From positions 434,001 through 498,000 of the forward strand of contig JBQVOK010000001.1 in NCBI GenBank assembly GCA_052437175.1: a DNA stretch of 64,000 bases, read 5' to 3'. The notes under the pieces are model-generated. The model made no database searches, was not told the origin of the DNA, and saw nothing but the letters and a program-made list of their open reading frames with translations. The stretch is from JACVCJ01 sp052437175. Its GTDB lineage: Bacteria > Bacteroidota > Bacteroidia > CAIKAF01. Below, in pieces: positions 19,886-27,793 of this stretch; position 1 is the stretch's first letter, and every line of letters starts with the position of its first letter. Made by a program: the position numbers and the translations under genes.

Positions 19886-22190
19886 GCGATAAGATGCGTT
19901 GAATAAAAGGCTGTATATAATGTTGGTTAAATTCGTCCACCGGAAGACCAAACGTGGTGCTGCCGTCTTTATCGGGGCGGTAGTATTCCGAGCCGCAGAA
20001 ACTGTTGCCGGCTGCCAGGCCCAGGTCCGACTCCAGTACGCTTGGTATCCATATATCCGGAATGTTCCGGTTGCTGCTCCGTAGCTGCAACATGCCTGTG
20101 CGTTGTATGCGTATATAGCTGCCGTCCTGGAAACGGAACAGTACGCGATTCTCTGTGGCGGCGGGTACCTGCGGGGTACAGTCTGTAGCGGCAGCTTCAA
20201 AACGTACGGTTTCGCCGACAAATAATTCATGGTTGTTCAGGACCAGTGTACCCTTGTTGCTGATGAATATACGCGAAATGTTCTTCAGTATGGGATGAAA
20301 GGTACTGCTTACCCTAAATGCATCCTGGTACTGCTGTTCGCGCTGCCGGTACACCTGTATCATTTCTTTATCCGGCGGGCCTTCGGTCTTTTCGATACTA
20401 CCGGCTTCCGGATCGATCCTGCAGCTCCATCTGGCATGCAGGTAGTAAAAATGATCCTCATGAAAAATAAAATTCTGAAAGGAAGAGAACTGCCAGTCGG
20501 GGAACGGAATTTTTTTCAGATGTCGCTGTCCGGTATCGATCAGGGTAATTTCCATGTTGCGGGCGTGGAAGATCAGCAGGTACAGGCTGCCGTTGTGCAT
20601 GCGGCCCATTTCCATAGAGGTAGTGATGTAAGGCAGTTCAGGGTACACCATTTCCCAGCCTTTGCGGTTGCTGAGGCTGCCGGTACCGTAGGTGCGCAGG
20701 ATACTTTTTTCGTTGTTGATATGATAGAGTTCACCGTCCACGGGGATCTGCCTGCGCACAGAATGCTGGCCGGGATAGAGGAGAGGACATACTTCTCCGC
20801 CCGGTTCTGCGGGGGCGCTGCTCAGGGGCTTTTTCTTCGGCGGGTTCCAGAGCTCTTCCAGGGGCAGGCGGATGGTCTGTATAAAGCGCAGACTGTTCTG
20901 TGTGCGTTTGTACAGGCTTACTTCGCCCCGGGCGTCCGTAAGTATGCGGTAACCGATGCGGTCCGGCTGATCCTGCAGTACTTTCTGCATTTCGGGATGC
21001 TTCAGTACTTCGCGCGTGCTGATGAGCATCAGTTCCATTTTCCGGCCCTTATGTTCCTCAAGAAATTGCTGCAGGCCCTGTGCGGGGTGCAGTACGGCTT
21101 CCACCTTCTGCATACCGTCGATGATATCAGCGATATCCCCGAATTGGGTTTCTGTATAGCTTTTTCCCAGCAGGAAGGCCCGGCAGCGGATATCGGTCTT
21201 CGGGTGCCGGGCTATGGCCAGCATCAGGGCATGGGCGATGATCTTGGGTGTTCCCCAGTTTTTCAGGGAGATGTCCAGCAGTATGATGCGCTCCAGGTCG
21301 TTCGATTCCGGCGGAACCTCCCTGTGCAGGTACAGGGCTTCGTTATTGGCCAGGCGCGAGAGAAACAGCAGGTCGTCATTGGCATATTCGCTGATGAGCA
21401 GACGGTCGTAATCGCCTTTGTTCGTAAGGTCCGACACGCCGCCCATCGGTTGCATACTGGGCAGTGTATTGTGAAAGGGAATGCTGAGCCCGGACCAGAT
21501 GCGGCGTATGAGGCTGCCGGCATGAAAGCTGCGATGGTCGCGTTCCAGCTCTTCCACGAAATCGCCGGGAACGGTCGCTGTTTCAGCGGCGTCGGGCAGG
21601 GGAAGGGCTCCGGCGTCCAGGTCGGGCACACCGGCCATGGCGTTCAGTATCTTTTCCGGGCTGGGGTAACGGCGATGCAGCAGAGCCATGGTGCGGCATT
21701 CCTGTTCGAATGGACCGGTAGTGTTGGGGCGTAGCGGTTTCATCCTGCCGCTTGCCAGTTTACCCTCGTTGTATTGTTTCAGCAGTTGGCGCAGCATCTT
21801 TGCCGACTGCTGGTTATGGCATTTTTCAAAAAGGGTGCGGAACAGCAGCAGCTTACGTTCCCCGCTTTTATAGGAGGCGGGCAGACTGCTCAGTGTTTCC
21901 ATAAAAGCCCGGCAATGCTTAAGGTCTTCATAGGTATGTGGCAGCACCTGGTCGTGCATCAGGTCGTGTGCCTGCTGTATCAGTACATTCGAAACCGGGT
22001 TGGTGGCAGCAATGCACATGAGCAGGGCCCCGAAGGGCGGAATACCTTCCGGCGAAAGGTAAGAAAGTATATGCATCACGTGTTCGCGGTAGGCAATGGT
22101 CATGCCGTTGCGAACGGCGATCACGCCCTCGTTCTCTTCCCATACCCAGAAGTCGGTCTCCCTGGCCTGTAAAAATTCGTAAAAATTCAT
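19869..22190 (-). CDS. Degenerate vWA plus beta-propeller protein of the MoxR operon
   Basis: The 773-residue protein starts at ATG 22190 (MNFYEFLQARETDFWVW), in ATGA overlap with the upstream gene. Residues 1-230 are mainly helical. About 295-430 form a vWA-like Rossmann domain starting RIILLDISLKNWGTP: the MIDAS DxSxS reads DxSxK, so metal binding may be altered. About 440-773 show beta-rich repeats consistent with a propeller, rich in Tyr and His (FQNFIFHEDHFYYLHARW). MoxR ATPases usually work with a vWA partner; here vWA and propeller appear fused. Substrate unknown. Confidence 0.7.
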   Translation of the reverse strand: MNFYEFLQARETDFWVWEENEGVIAVRNGMTIAYREHVMHILSYLSPEGIPPFGALLMCIAATNPVSNVLIQQAHDLMHDQVLPHTYEDLKHCRAFMETLSSLPASYKSGERKLLLFRTLFEKCHNQQSAKMLRQLLKQYNEGKLASGRMKPLRPNTTGPFEQECRTMALLHRRYPSPEKILNAMAGVPDLDAGALPLPDAAETATVPGDFVEELERDHRSFHAGSLIRRIWSGLSIPFHNTLPSMQPMGGVSDLTNKGDYDRLLISEYANDDLLFLSRLANNEALYLHREVPPESNDLERIILLDISLKNWGTPKIIAHALMLAIARHPKTDIRCRAFLLGKSYTETQFGDIADIIDGMQKVEAVLHPAQGLQQFLEEHKGRKMELMLISTREVLKHPEMQKVLQDQPDRIGYRILTDARGEVSLYKRTQNSLRFIQTIRLPLEELWNPPKKKPLSSAPAEPGGEVCPLLYPGQHSVRRQIPVDGELYHINNEKSILRTYGTGSLSNRKGWEMVYPELPYITTSMEMGRMHNGSLYLLIFHARNMEITLIDTGQRHLKKIPFPDWQFSSFQNFIFHEDHFYYLHARWSCRIDPEAGSIEKTEGPPDKEMIQVYRQREQQYQDAFRVSSTFHPILKNISRIFISNKGTLVLNNHELFVGETVRFEAAATDCTPQVPAATENRVLFRFQDGSYIRIQRTGMLQLRSSNRNIPDIWIPSVLESDLGLAAGNSFCGSEYYRPDKDGSTTFGLPVDEFNQHYIQPFIQRILSHGTTH

Positions 22191-22930
22191 AGGCCCTGGT
22201 CTTTCCGGTTTTCCATACTGAGGCGGAAGGAGCCTGTACGGAGTGGTTTTATATCCTTTTTCGCTACACGGAACCAGTTCCCGGATGCGTCCCATACGAT
22301 CCAGCTGTCGTTACCGGGGTCCAGCCGGCGGTTGATCACATCACTGAGCAGCTGCCATTCGAAATGGTACCCGGCCGGTAACAGCTGGTTGTTCCTGCGC
22401 CAGTAAACATTGCCCGGTAAGGGCAGCAGGGGAGTACCGGTGATCAGTGCCTTGTGCGCCCCGGCAAGTGTCCATTGCAGGTTTTGCAGGCGTACGGCGG
22501 GAGCGCTGTGCATGTATTTTTCCAGCGCCTTTACCTCGCAGAGCAGGGCAAAGGCTTCGTATTCTTCTTCGGAAGGGACCAGCTGTATACGTATCGTTTC
22601 TGTTACAGCGGTTGCGGGCGTACGTGCGGGCAGCCGCAGGGGCAGTCCGCGTTCAATGGGCGTCCAGAGCACCGCGGGTACCGTGGCTTCGGGCAGCAGG
22701 CTTCCTTCAGGAAAAAGTTTCTGGCCCGACTGGTAATAGAGTTTTTTAGAGGGAATGGAGCGGATATCGGTATGCTGCAGCTGTTCTGCACTCAGGTCGC
22801 GCACCCAGATATCGTTTCCGTCGAAGGCGATCTTCAGGTTGTTCCAGTGCCGTATATGGCCGAGCAGGTCTGCCTGGTCTGCCGTTATGCGCATAAAATG
22901 CGTCAGATCGTCTGCAGGATTTGCTGCCAT
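22187..22930 (-). CDS. bpX2-like component of the MoxR operon
   Basis: The 247-residue protein (MAANPADDLTHFMRITADQA...) has no signal peptide or catalytic motif. Its segments NVYWRRNNQLLPAGYHFEW and DSWIVWDASGNWFRVAKKDI resemble the bpX2-type domain of MoxR-vWA-propeller ternary systems; the subtype is recalled, not searched. It overlaps the MoxR gene by 28 bp and the vWA gene by 4 bp, so expression is tightly coupled with both. Likely a partner that couples the ATPase to the vWA/propeller protein. Confidence 0.65.
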   Translation of the reverse strand: MAANPADDLTHFMRITADQADLLGHIRHWNNLKIAFDGNDIWVRDLSAEQLQHTDIRSIPSKKLYYQSGQKLFPEGSLLPEATVPAVLWTPIERGLPLRLPARTPATAVTETIRIQLVPSEEEYEAFALLCEVKALEKYMHSAPAVRLQNLQWTLAGAHKALITGTPLLPLPGNVYWRRNNQLLPAGYHFEWQLLSDVINRRLDPGNDSWIVWDASGNWFRVAKKDIKPLRTGSFRLSMENRKDQGL

Positions 22931-24033
22931 AAGCCTTCAATTTCGGTTTGTACGAACTGTTTGTGCTCGCCGTTGCGGATCCAGTTGCAGCGGGTCTGAA
23001 TATAGCGCAGTTTATCCTTGATGATGTTCTGTTCCTCGAAAGACAGGTTCTCGTCGTTCCAGCGTCCGCGCAGCAGCTGCACTTCCCGTATCAGTTCCTC
23101 GGCATTGGGCACCTTGTTATAACGCGCCTGGGGATGGGCCCCCGGACTTTCGTCCTTTTCGATGATGCCGTCGATGATGCCGGCCAGGATCTCGATCTGT
23201 TCTTCGGTGTCCCAGATGTATTTGAGTACCCAGAGGTCTGAGAGAATGGCTTCTGCACGTCCGCAGAGCACGGCGCTGGCTGCCAGCAGGTTCTGTATCT
23301 TAACGGCACGACGGTCCGAAACTTTTATACCCGTATTGCGCAGGTTGTGCACCAGGTCTACGTATTTGCCGCGTATGGGCGAAAGATCCACATGGCGGCA
23401 CTGGCGCTGCAGTTCTTTTATCTCGTCGGGATGTATAACGGGGCGTTCCCCCCCGTTCCTGTGTTCCAGCGCCCAGCCCGCCAGCAGTACCTGTTCCAGC
23501 AGGTCGGTATCGGCATAGTCGCAGCGTACGCGCAGCAGAAAACGGTCCAGCAGGGCATTCAGCGCCTCGTCTTCGGGCAGTACGTTGCTGGCGCCCACGA
23601 ACATGAGTGCGGGCAGCTTACGGGTCTCTTTGCCGCGGCGGAAGATACGTTCGTTCAGGGCCATCAGCAGGCTGTTCAGGATGGCGCTGTTGGCGTTGAA
23701 TATCTCGTCCAGGAACACCAGGGAGGCTTCCGGCATCATGCCTTCGGTATTGGTCACCAGTTCGCCTTCCTTAAGCCGCCGGATGTCGAAGGGACCAAAC
23801 AGCTCGTTGGGTTCGGTAAAGCGGGTGAGCAGGTATTCGAAATTGCGGCCTTCTTCCACGCAGCCCGAAAGCTGTCGTACAATGGCACTTTTGGCCGTGC
23901 CGGGAGGGCCCAGCAGGAAAATATTCTCACTGGCCACCAGGCTGATGCCCAGCAGATCGATGATCTCGTTCTTGCCTACAAAGGAGGCTTTTACATAGTT
24001 CAGTACCTCGTTCAGTTTTTCTGTATGGTTCAT
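22903..24033 (-). CDS. MoxR-family AAA+ ATPase
   Basis: The 376-residue protein has Walker A GPPGTAKS (residues 42-49), the MoxR segment LTRFTEPNELFGPFDI, Walker B LVFLDEIFN (about 105-113), sensor 1 GASN (147-150) and an arginine-finger candidate LLDRFLLR. These are diagnostic of MoxR/RavA-type ATPases, which remodel or activate protein partners using ATP. The C-terminal lid is helical with a charged insertion. It is second in the operon, in ATGA overlap with the upstream gene. It is the motor of the system; partners are the downstream vWA/propeller and bpX-like proteins. Confidence 0.92.
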   Translation of the reverse strand: MNHTEKLNEVLNYVKASFVGKNEIIDLLGISLVASENIFLLGPPGTAKSAIVRQLSGCVEEGRNFEYLLTRFTEPNELFGPFDIRRLKEGELVTNTEGMMPEASLVFLDEIFNANSAILNSLLMALNERIFRRGKETRKLPALMFVGASNVLPEDEALNALLDRFLLRVRCDYADTDLLEQVLLAGWALEHRNGGERPVIHPDEIKELQRQCRHVDLSPIRGKYVDLVHNLRNTGIKVSDRRAVKIQNLLAASAVLCGRAEAILSDLWVLKYIWDTEEQIEILAGIIDGIIEKDESPGAHPQARYNKVPNAEELIREVQLLRGRWNDENLSFEEQNIIKDKLRYIQTRCNWIRNGEHKQFVQTEIEGLWQQILQTI

Positions 24034-24665
24034 AGTTCTGTACGTGTGTTTAAACCGGGCCAGAGAACGTCTTCGTATATGCCGAGGGCATTGCGTACGG
24101 CGGGTTCCAGGCCGGGCAGAAGTGCCGTTTTTGTACGGCGGTAGCTTATAATGCGGTTTATGTATAATTGTTTCAGGCAGGGGTTTTGCAACAGGGGCTG
24201 CAGGTCGGCGTCGGCCGGGGCTTCGTGCAGGACCAGGCCCGAATAGTGCCAGTGTTGCAGATGGGTTAAGAGCAGGCTGTTCAGGGGATCGAGCGGGTCA
24301 ATAAGCTGAAGCTGCTGCAGGACATCGGGCAGGAATCGCAGGCAGAGATCGGCCGAGAGCAGGGCAGCGGCATCGGTGTTGCCGTTATATGCCGGAAGCA
24401 GAGCGGGCAGCTCGGCGCTTTTGTGTTCGCGGTACAGCAGTACCTGTGCGGCAATGTACAGCGTATGTGCGGCCCAGCATGCGGCATCGGCATCAAAGGC
24501 CGGGGCTTCGCCGGGATATTCCCTGCTTTCGGAGGCATATTCGTTCTGCAGGAATTCCAGTGTGGCCGCTTCATCTTCTGCGCTGATACGAAGCAGGCGG
24601 GCATACAGGACCACTTCCTCGCTGCTGCGTAATGTACGTATCATGGAATACAGCGGAAGGTTCAT
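24030..24665 (-). CDS. First gene of MoxR operon, bpX-like helical protein
   Basis: The 211-residue protein (MNLPLYSMIRTLRSSEEVVL) is Leu/Ala-rich and predominantly helical, with no signal peptide and no recognisable catalytic residues. By position and character it matches the small accessory proteins encoded ahead of MoxR genes in ternary systems, but I do not recognise a specific family. The stop overlaps the MoxR start (ATGA). A promoter should lie in 24666-24780, but only weak -7 candidates are visible there. Confidence 0.6.
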   Translation of the reverse strand: MNLPLYSMIRTLRSSEEVVLYARLLRISAEDEAATLEFLQNEYASESREYPGEAPAFDADAACWAAHTLYIAAQVLLYREHKSAELPALLPAYNGNTDAAALLSADLCLRFLPDVLQQLQLIDPLDPLNSLLLTHLQHWHYSGLVLHEAPADADLQPLLQNPCLKQLYINRIISYRRTKTALLPGLEPAVRNALGIYEDVLWPGLNTRTEL

Positions 24666-24780
24666 GCCAGCGGAAGGGATAGCAAAGGTTTCATGTGATA
24701 GTAACGTTCTTAAGGGGCTAAAATACTTAAATTGAATGGTCTCTGCAAAATAAAGTATATAAATAACAGGTCCGGGTTAT

Positions 24781-25425
24781 TCAGGAAAGTGTATCCAGTT
24801 CCTGCTGTATGTTTTGCCGGGCGCTGCTTTCGTATGTTGCACGGAAATAAAGCGTTTTAAAAATAAAAGGCATTTCCAGGAAATACTGCAGTACTTTTTT
24901 ACGGCCGGGATTGTATACAAGATCGGGATATATACCATATTCTCTGCGCACCTGTGCGGCGTAAGTACGGTACTGTGCCGGGCTGCTGCCCAGTATGCTC
25001 AGATCGGCATCGGTAAAGAGATCGATATCCGGGTCTCCGCTTGCCGTATGCCCTTTGGTGGCCAGGATCATCTGCCGGCAGCGTTCTATACCCGCCGGGG
25101 AATAAGCAAGTGCAGACAGGCGTTCCCGGGCCAGTGCCGCACTTTTCTCTTCATTGTCTTTCCGGCTGGCCTTGTACACGATATCGTGGTAAAAGAGAGC
25201 GAACAGCAGGGTGTCATAGTCGGAGAACTGCTCTTTAACGGGCTCTAATACGTTCAGCAGCTGCTGCAGGTGTTGCAGGTTATGGTAATGTCTGCCGGCT
25301 GCGGTATAGGCTTTCATAAGCTCGCTGCTGAAACTGCGTATACGCATCGGATCGGCTGTATAACGCTCCAGTAATTGGGTATATATGTCAATCGGCCCGG
25401 GCGGGCTGCCCATACTTAATGACAT
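24781..25425 (-). CDS. Predicted metal-dependent HD-superfamily phosphohydrolase
   Basis: The 214-residue protein carries the histidines of the COG4339-type HD family: AGRHYHNLQHLQQLL (residues 43-57), an HD pair in LFALFYHDIVYKAS (His80-Asp81) and the later acid cluster DLFTDADLSILGSSP. Such proteins bind divalent metals and hydrolyse phosphomonoesters or nucleotides; the substrate is unknown. The start at 25425 overlaps the upstream lipoprotein gene by 10 bp; an alternative ATG at 25413 lies just after that gene's stop. The two are probably co-transcribed. Confidence 0.82.
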   Translation of the reverse strand: MSLSMGSPPGPIDIYTQLLERYTADPMRIRSFSSELMKAYTAAGRHYHNLQHLQQLLNVLEPVKEQFSDYDTLLFALFYHDIVYKASRKDNEEKSAALARERLSALAYSPAGIERCRQMILATKGHTASGDPDIDLFTDADLSILGSSPAQYRTYAAQVRREYGIYPDLVYNPGRKKVLQYFLEMPFIFKTLYFRATYESSARQNIQQELDTLS

Positions 25426-25880
25426 GGCTCTTTGGTAAGCTGTATTCCTTCTTTAAAAAGTACATTGCGGCGGTCTGAAAACACGAATTTTGCATCGCGT
25501 TCCTCCATTTCGCCGTAGCCTTCGGTGAGTGTGTTCTCCGAAGCCAGGAAGATGACCTCCCGGGTCGAGGTTACGCCTTCGGAAAGGTAACGGTAGTCGG
25601 CAAAGATGGTATCGCCGGACACGGTCCCCGTTATGGTGCCGGTATTGGCATCCTTCTCGAAAAGGTGATAGCTGAGCTGTCCTGAGATCCGGTCCTTTTT
25701 ACGCTCAAAGCTGAGTACTACCGTATCTTTATTGGCGGTGCTGCGGTAACAGTACATCCCGTTCCTGTTCTCCGCCGCCGGCGTTTCAGGGGTTTTGCCG
25801 GCCGGACCTTTCCCGCAGGCGGTCAGCAAAAGCCCGCCGCAGAAATATACCAGTGCCTGTTTCATATCGCTCCTTTTCAT
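25416..25880 (-). CDS. Hypothetical lipoprotein
   Basis: The 154-residue protein has a lipoprotein signal ending in LLLTACGKG, with Cys as the lipidation site, followed by a Pro/Glu linker and an all-beta-looking domain (MYCYRSTANKDTVVLSF, ISGQLSYHLFEKDA). No family is recognised. Start 25880 (MKRSDMKQ) is preferred because a TATCTTGG element ends 5 nt upstream; ATG 25865 is an alternative that gives a more standard signal length. Confidence 0.7.
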   Translation of the reverse strand: MKRSDMKQALVYFCGGLLLTACGKGPAGKTPETPAAENRNGMYCYRSTANKDTVVLSFERKKDRISGQLSYHLFEKDANTGTITGTVSGDTIFADYRYLSEGVTSTREVIFLASENTLTEGYGEMEERDAKFVFSDRRNVLFKEGIQLTKEPCH

Positions 25881-25885
25881 ACGTA

Positions 25886-25893
25886 CCAAGATA
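25886..25893 (-). promoter_or_regulatory. -7-like element (TATCTTGG) of the lipoprotein gene
   Basis: TATCTTGG is a one-base variant of TAnnTTTG, lying 5 nt before the proposed ATG on the minus strand. Confidence 0.4.
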
Positions 25894-26092
25894 CAACTAT
25901 TTGTGCGGAGGGTAGCGGCGTTAGGGAAATTTAGCATAGAGCGTTAAGGATACATACCTGTATCCTGTTTTGCAGCTAATTGTGTTTTTAAAACTATATA
26001 GTATTGAATTATTGTAAAATAGAGTGTTTTTTTGCATTTATCAACAAATAAATACAGGAAAAAAGGTGCCGCCGGAACTGCCGGAATCCCAA

Positions 26093-27673
26093 TTACTGTC
26101 CTGCCGGCGGATTGGGAACTGCTTCGAAGGAAGTGCCGTTCCACAGGAAGGTTTCGCCGCGCACTTTGAACAGGTCGCCGTTCTTCAGGTCCGGAAAACG
26201 GGGAATAAATCCGCCGGATACGGCCACCTGGGCGTTCAGGCGTTTGGCCAGGGTAAGCAGGCGCGGGTTTATACGGTAATCGGCACCGCAAAGGATAAGC
26301 AGCACCGGTTTGGTAATTTTTTCGGCCAGGGCAAAATCGCGCGGTACGGCATAATTATCGGCGATCCAGATCAGCTTGCTGCAATCGGGACAGGCATTCT
26401 GGGCAGCCAGCAGGGCTTCCAGGTCATTTTCGGGCAGATCGCCGCCATAACCGGCCTGCAGGGCTTTAAAAGCCGTGGTCTCGATGCTGTCGTACGTGTT
26501 TCCGTGGTACGTGTATATGCCCAGCGTATTCCCGATCTCCTTATCAAAATCGGCTTTACGGTCGCCATCGTTAAAAAAGGCATAGAAGTCTATTTTTTTC
26601 GAATTGGTCTTGATGTACGTGAGCATATCGGCAATGTAGGGGCCCATGCTGCCGGTAACGTCGAAAGCGAGGGCTGCGTGTTGCAGGTTTTGCTGGTTAT
26701 TCAGCGTTTTACTCACGATCTTGTGCTTTTCATGCAGCTGCCATTCGTCCAGGTTCAGCGACACTCCGCGTATATGTATCTCGCCGCAGCCGGGTATTTC
26801 GTCCGGTTTCAGGGGAAGGCCCAGGGAAAAATGAACGCGCAGTTCCTGGTATACATTCACTTTACGGCCTTTGTACACGGCGGGTTCCCACACGGGCATG
26901 TGTTCCAGGGCATCTTTTATGGCCTCTTCGCAACCGTGACCCAGGGCACGTTTTATCTTAAAATCCTGTATGCCCCCGGCCCGGTTTACTACGTAAGACA
27001 CTTCCGAAACGCCCCGGATCTTCTTTTCTACCGCATCTTTAGGGTATTTGATCTCGAGGTTGAGATACCTGGCCAGGTCACATTCCGTATTCCCGAAACG
27101 AGGAGCCACGTCATAATGCTCCAACGGATCGCTGTCATAGGCTTTCAGGTTGCGCACCCGTTTGCTTTCGGACCTCAGACTGTCATCGGCACCCACGTAT
27201 TCGGCCACTTTCTTTATCTCTTCGGCCCGGGTCTTAGGGTCGGATGGAATGCGGTAATACACGCAGAAACCGTGAAAATAGGTCTCGGCCGTTTCCAGGT
27301 CCGCAGCGCCGGTCTGTTCGGTGTTCTGCAGGTAAATCAGTTTGTTCTCAAAAAGTCCGGGCAGCAGTTTTTCCAGGTTCTTCCAGCGTTGGGTATTCAG
27401 TGCGTACTGGTCAAAATCTTCACTCCGGCGGAACCGCGTATACAGCAGGTCGATGCGGATGAGGGTAGCCCGCCGCAGCTCGTCCAGCACGCTGGGATCG
27501 AGGATCTGGGGTTCGGCATAAGGGCAGGCGAGCAATACCGTTTTTTCGCCCGGCGCCGGCCTGGGTTCCTTAAACTGTACAATACTGCGGGGTGCAGCAT
27601 CGGCGGGGTTTTGCGCCCGGGTAGCAATAAGAAGACCGAGAAACAGGAGAAGCGGAAGAAACAGGGCTTTCAT
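26093..27673 (-). CDS. Exported TonB C-terminal domain - vWA fusion protein
   Basis: The 526-residue product begins with a signal peptide (MKALFLPLLLFLGLLIATRA). Residues about 190-285 resemble a TonB C-terminal domain (NLEIKYPKDAVEKKIRGVSE, SYVVNRAGGIQDFKI, ALEHMPVWEPAVYKGRKV). Residues about 330-490 form a vWA-like domain with an intact-looking MIDAS (AFDVTGSMG; Asp338, Thr340, Ser342). The N-terminal 180 residues are unassigned. There is no long Pro-rich spacer and no membrane anchor beyond the signal, so it may be periplasmic rather than a true energy transducer. The ATG at 27673 is chosen over an upstream TTG because of the signal and a nearby -7 element. Confidence 0.75.
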   Translation of the reverse strand: MKALFLPLLLFLGLLIATRAQNPADAAPRSIVQFKEPRPAPGEKTVLLACPYAEPQILDPSVLDELRRATLIRIDLLYTRFRRSEDFDQYALNTQRWKNLEKLLPGLFENKLIYLQNTEQTGAADLETAETYFHGFCVYYRIPSDPKTRAEEIKKVAEYVGADDSLRSESKRVRNLKAYDSDPLEHYDVAPRFGNTECDLARYLNLEIKYPKDAVEKKIRGVSEVSYVVNRAGGIQDFKIKRALGHGCEEAIKDALEHMPVWEPAVYKGRKVNVYQELRVHFSLGLPLKPDEIPGCGEIHIRGVSLNLDEWQLHEKHKIVSKTLNNQQNLQHAALAFDVTGSMGPYIADMLTYIKTNSKKIDFYAFFNDGDRKADFDKEIGNTLGIYTYHGNTYDSIETTAFKALQAGYGGDLPENDLEALLAAQNACPDCSKLIWIADNYAVPRDFALAEKITKPVLLILCGADYRINPRLLTLAKRLNAQVAVSGGFIPRFPDLKNGDLFKVRGETFLWNGTSFEAVPNPPAGQ

Positions 27674-27678
27674 CCCGG

Positions 27679-27686
27679 ACAAGATA
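27679..27686 (-). promoter_or_regulatory. -7-like element (TATCTTGT) of the TonB_C-vWA gene
   Basis: TATCTTGT on the minus strand ends 5 nt before the ATG at 27673. It forms a divergent promoter region with the M1 aminopeptidase gene. Confidence 0.4.
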
Positions 27687-27780
27687 ACAAGAATTGAGGG
27701 TTTGCCGCCGTTTTTTTACATTTTTTAGTTTCCCAGCCCTTTGTTACCTGTGCCGGCCGGACAGGCATGTATAAATTTGC

Positions 27781-27788
27781 TATCTTCG
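27781..27788 (+). promoter_or_regulatory. -7-like element (TATCTTCG) of the M1 aminopeptidase gene
   Basis: TATCTTCG is followed after 5 nt by the ATG at 27794, the same spacing as at 1638-1650. This element decides the start: an in-frame ATG at 27767 lies upstream of it. Confidence 0.5.
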
Positions 27789-27793
27789 GGCCT

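Noticed and set aside
18110..20230. Longer version of the last MoxR-operon gene starting at 20230
   Set aside because: The first 115 residues overlap the vWA/propeller coding region and have shadow composition; ATG 19885 begins the conserved-looking domain.
26024..27697. 557-codon open frame antisense to the TonB_C-vWA gene
   Set aside because: Antisense shadow of a gene with a signal peptide, domains and promoter on the other strand.
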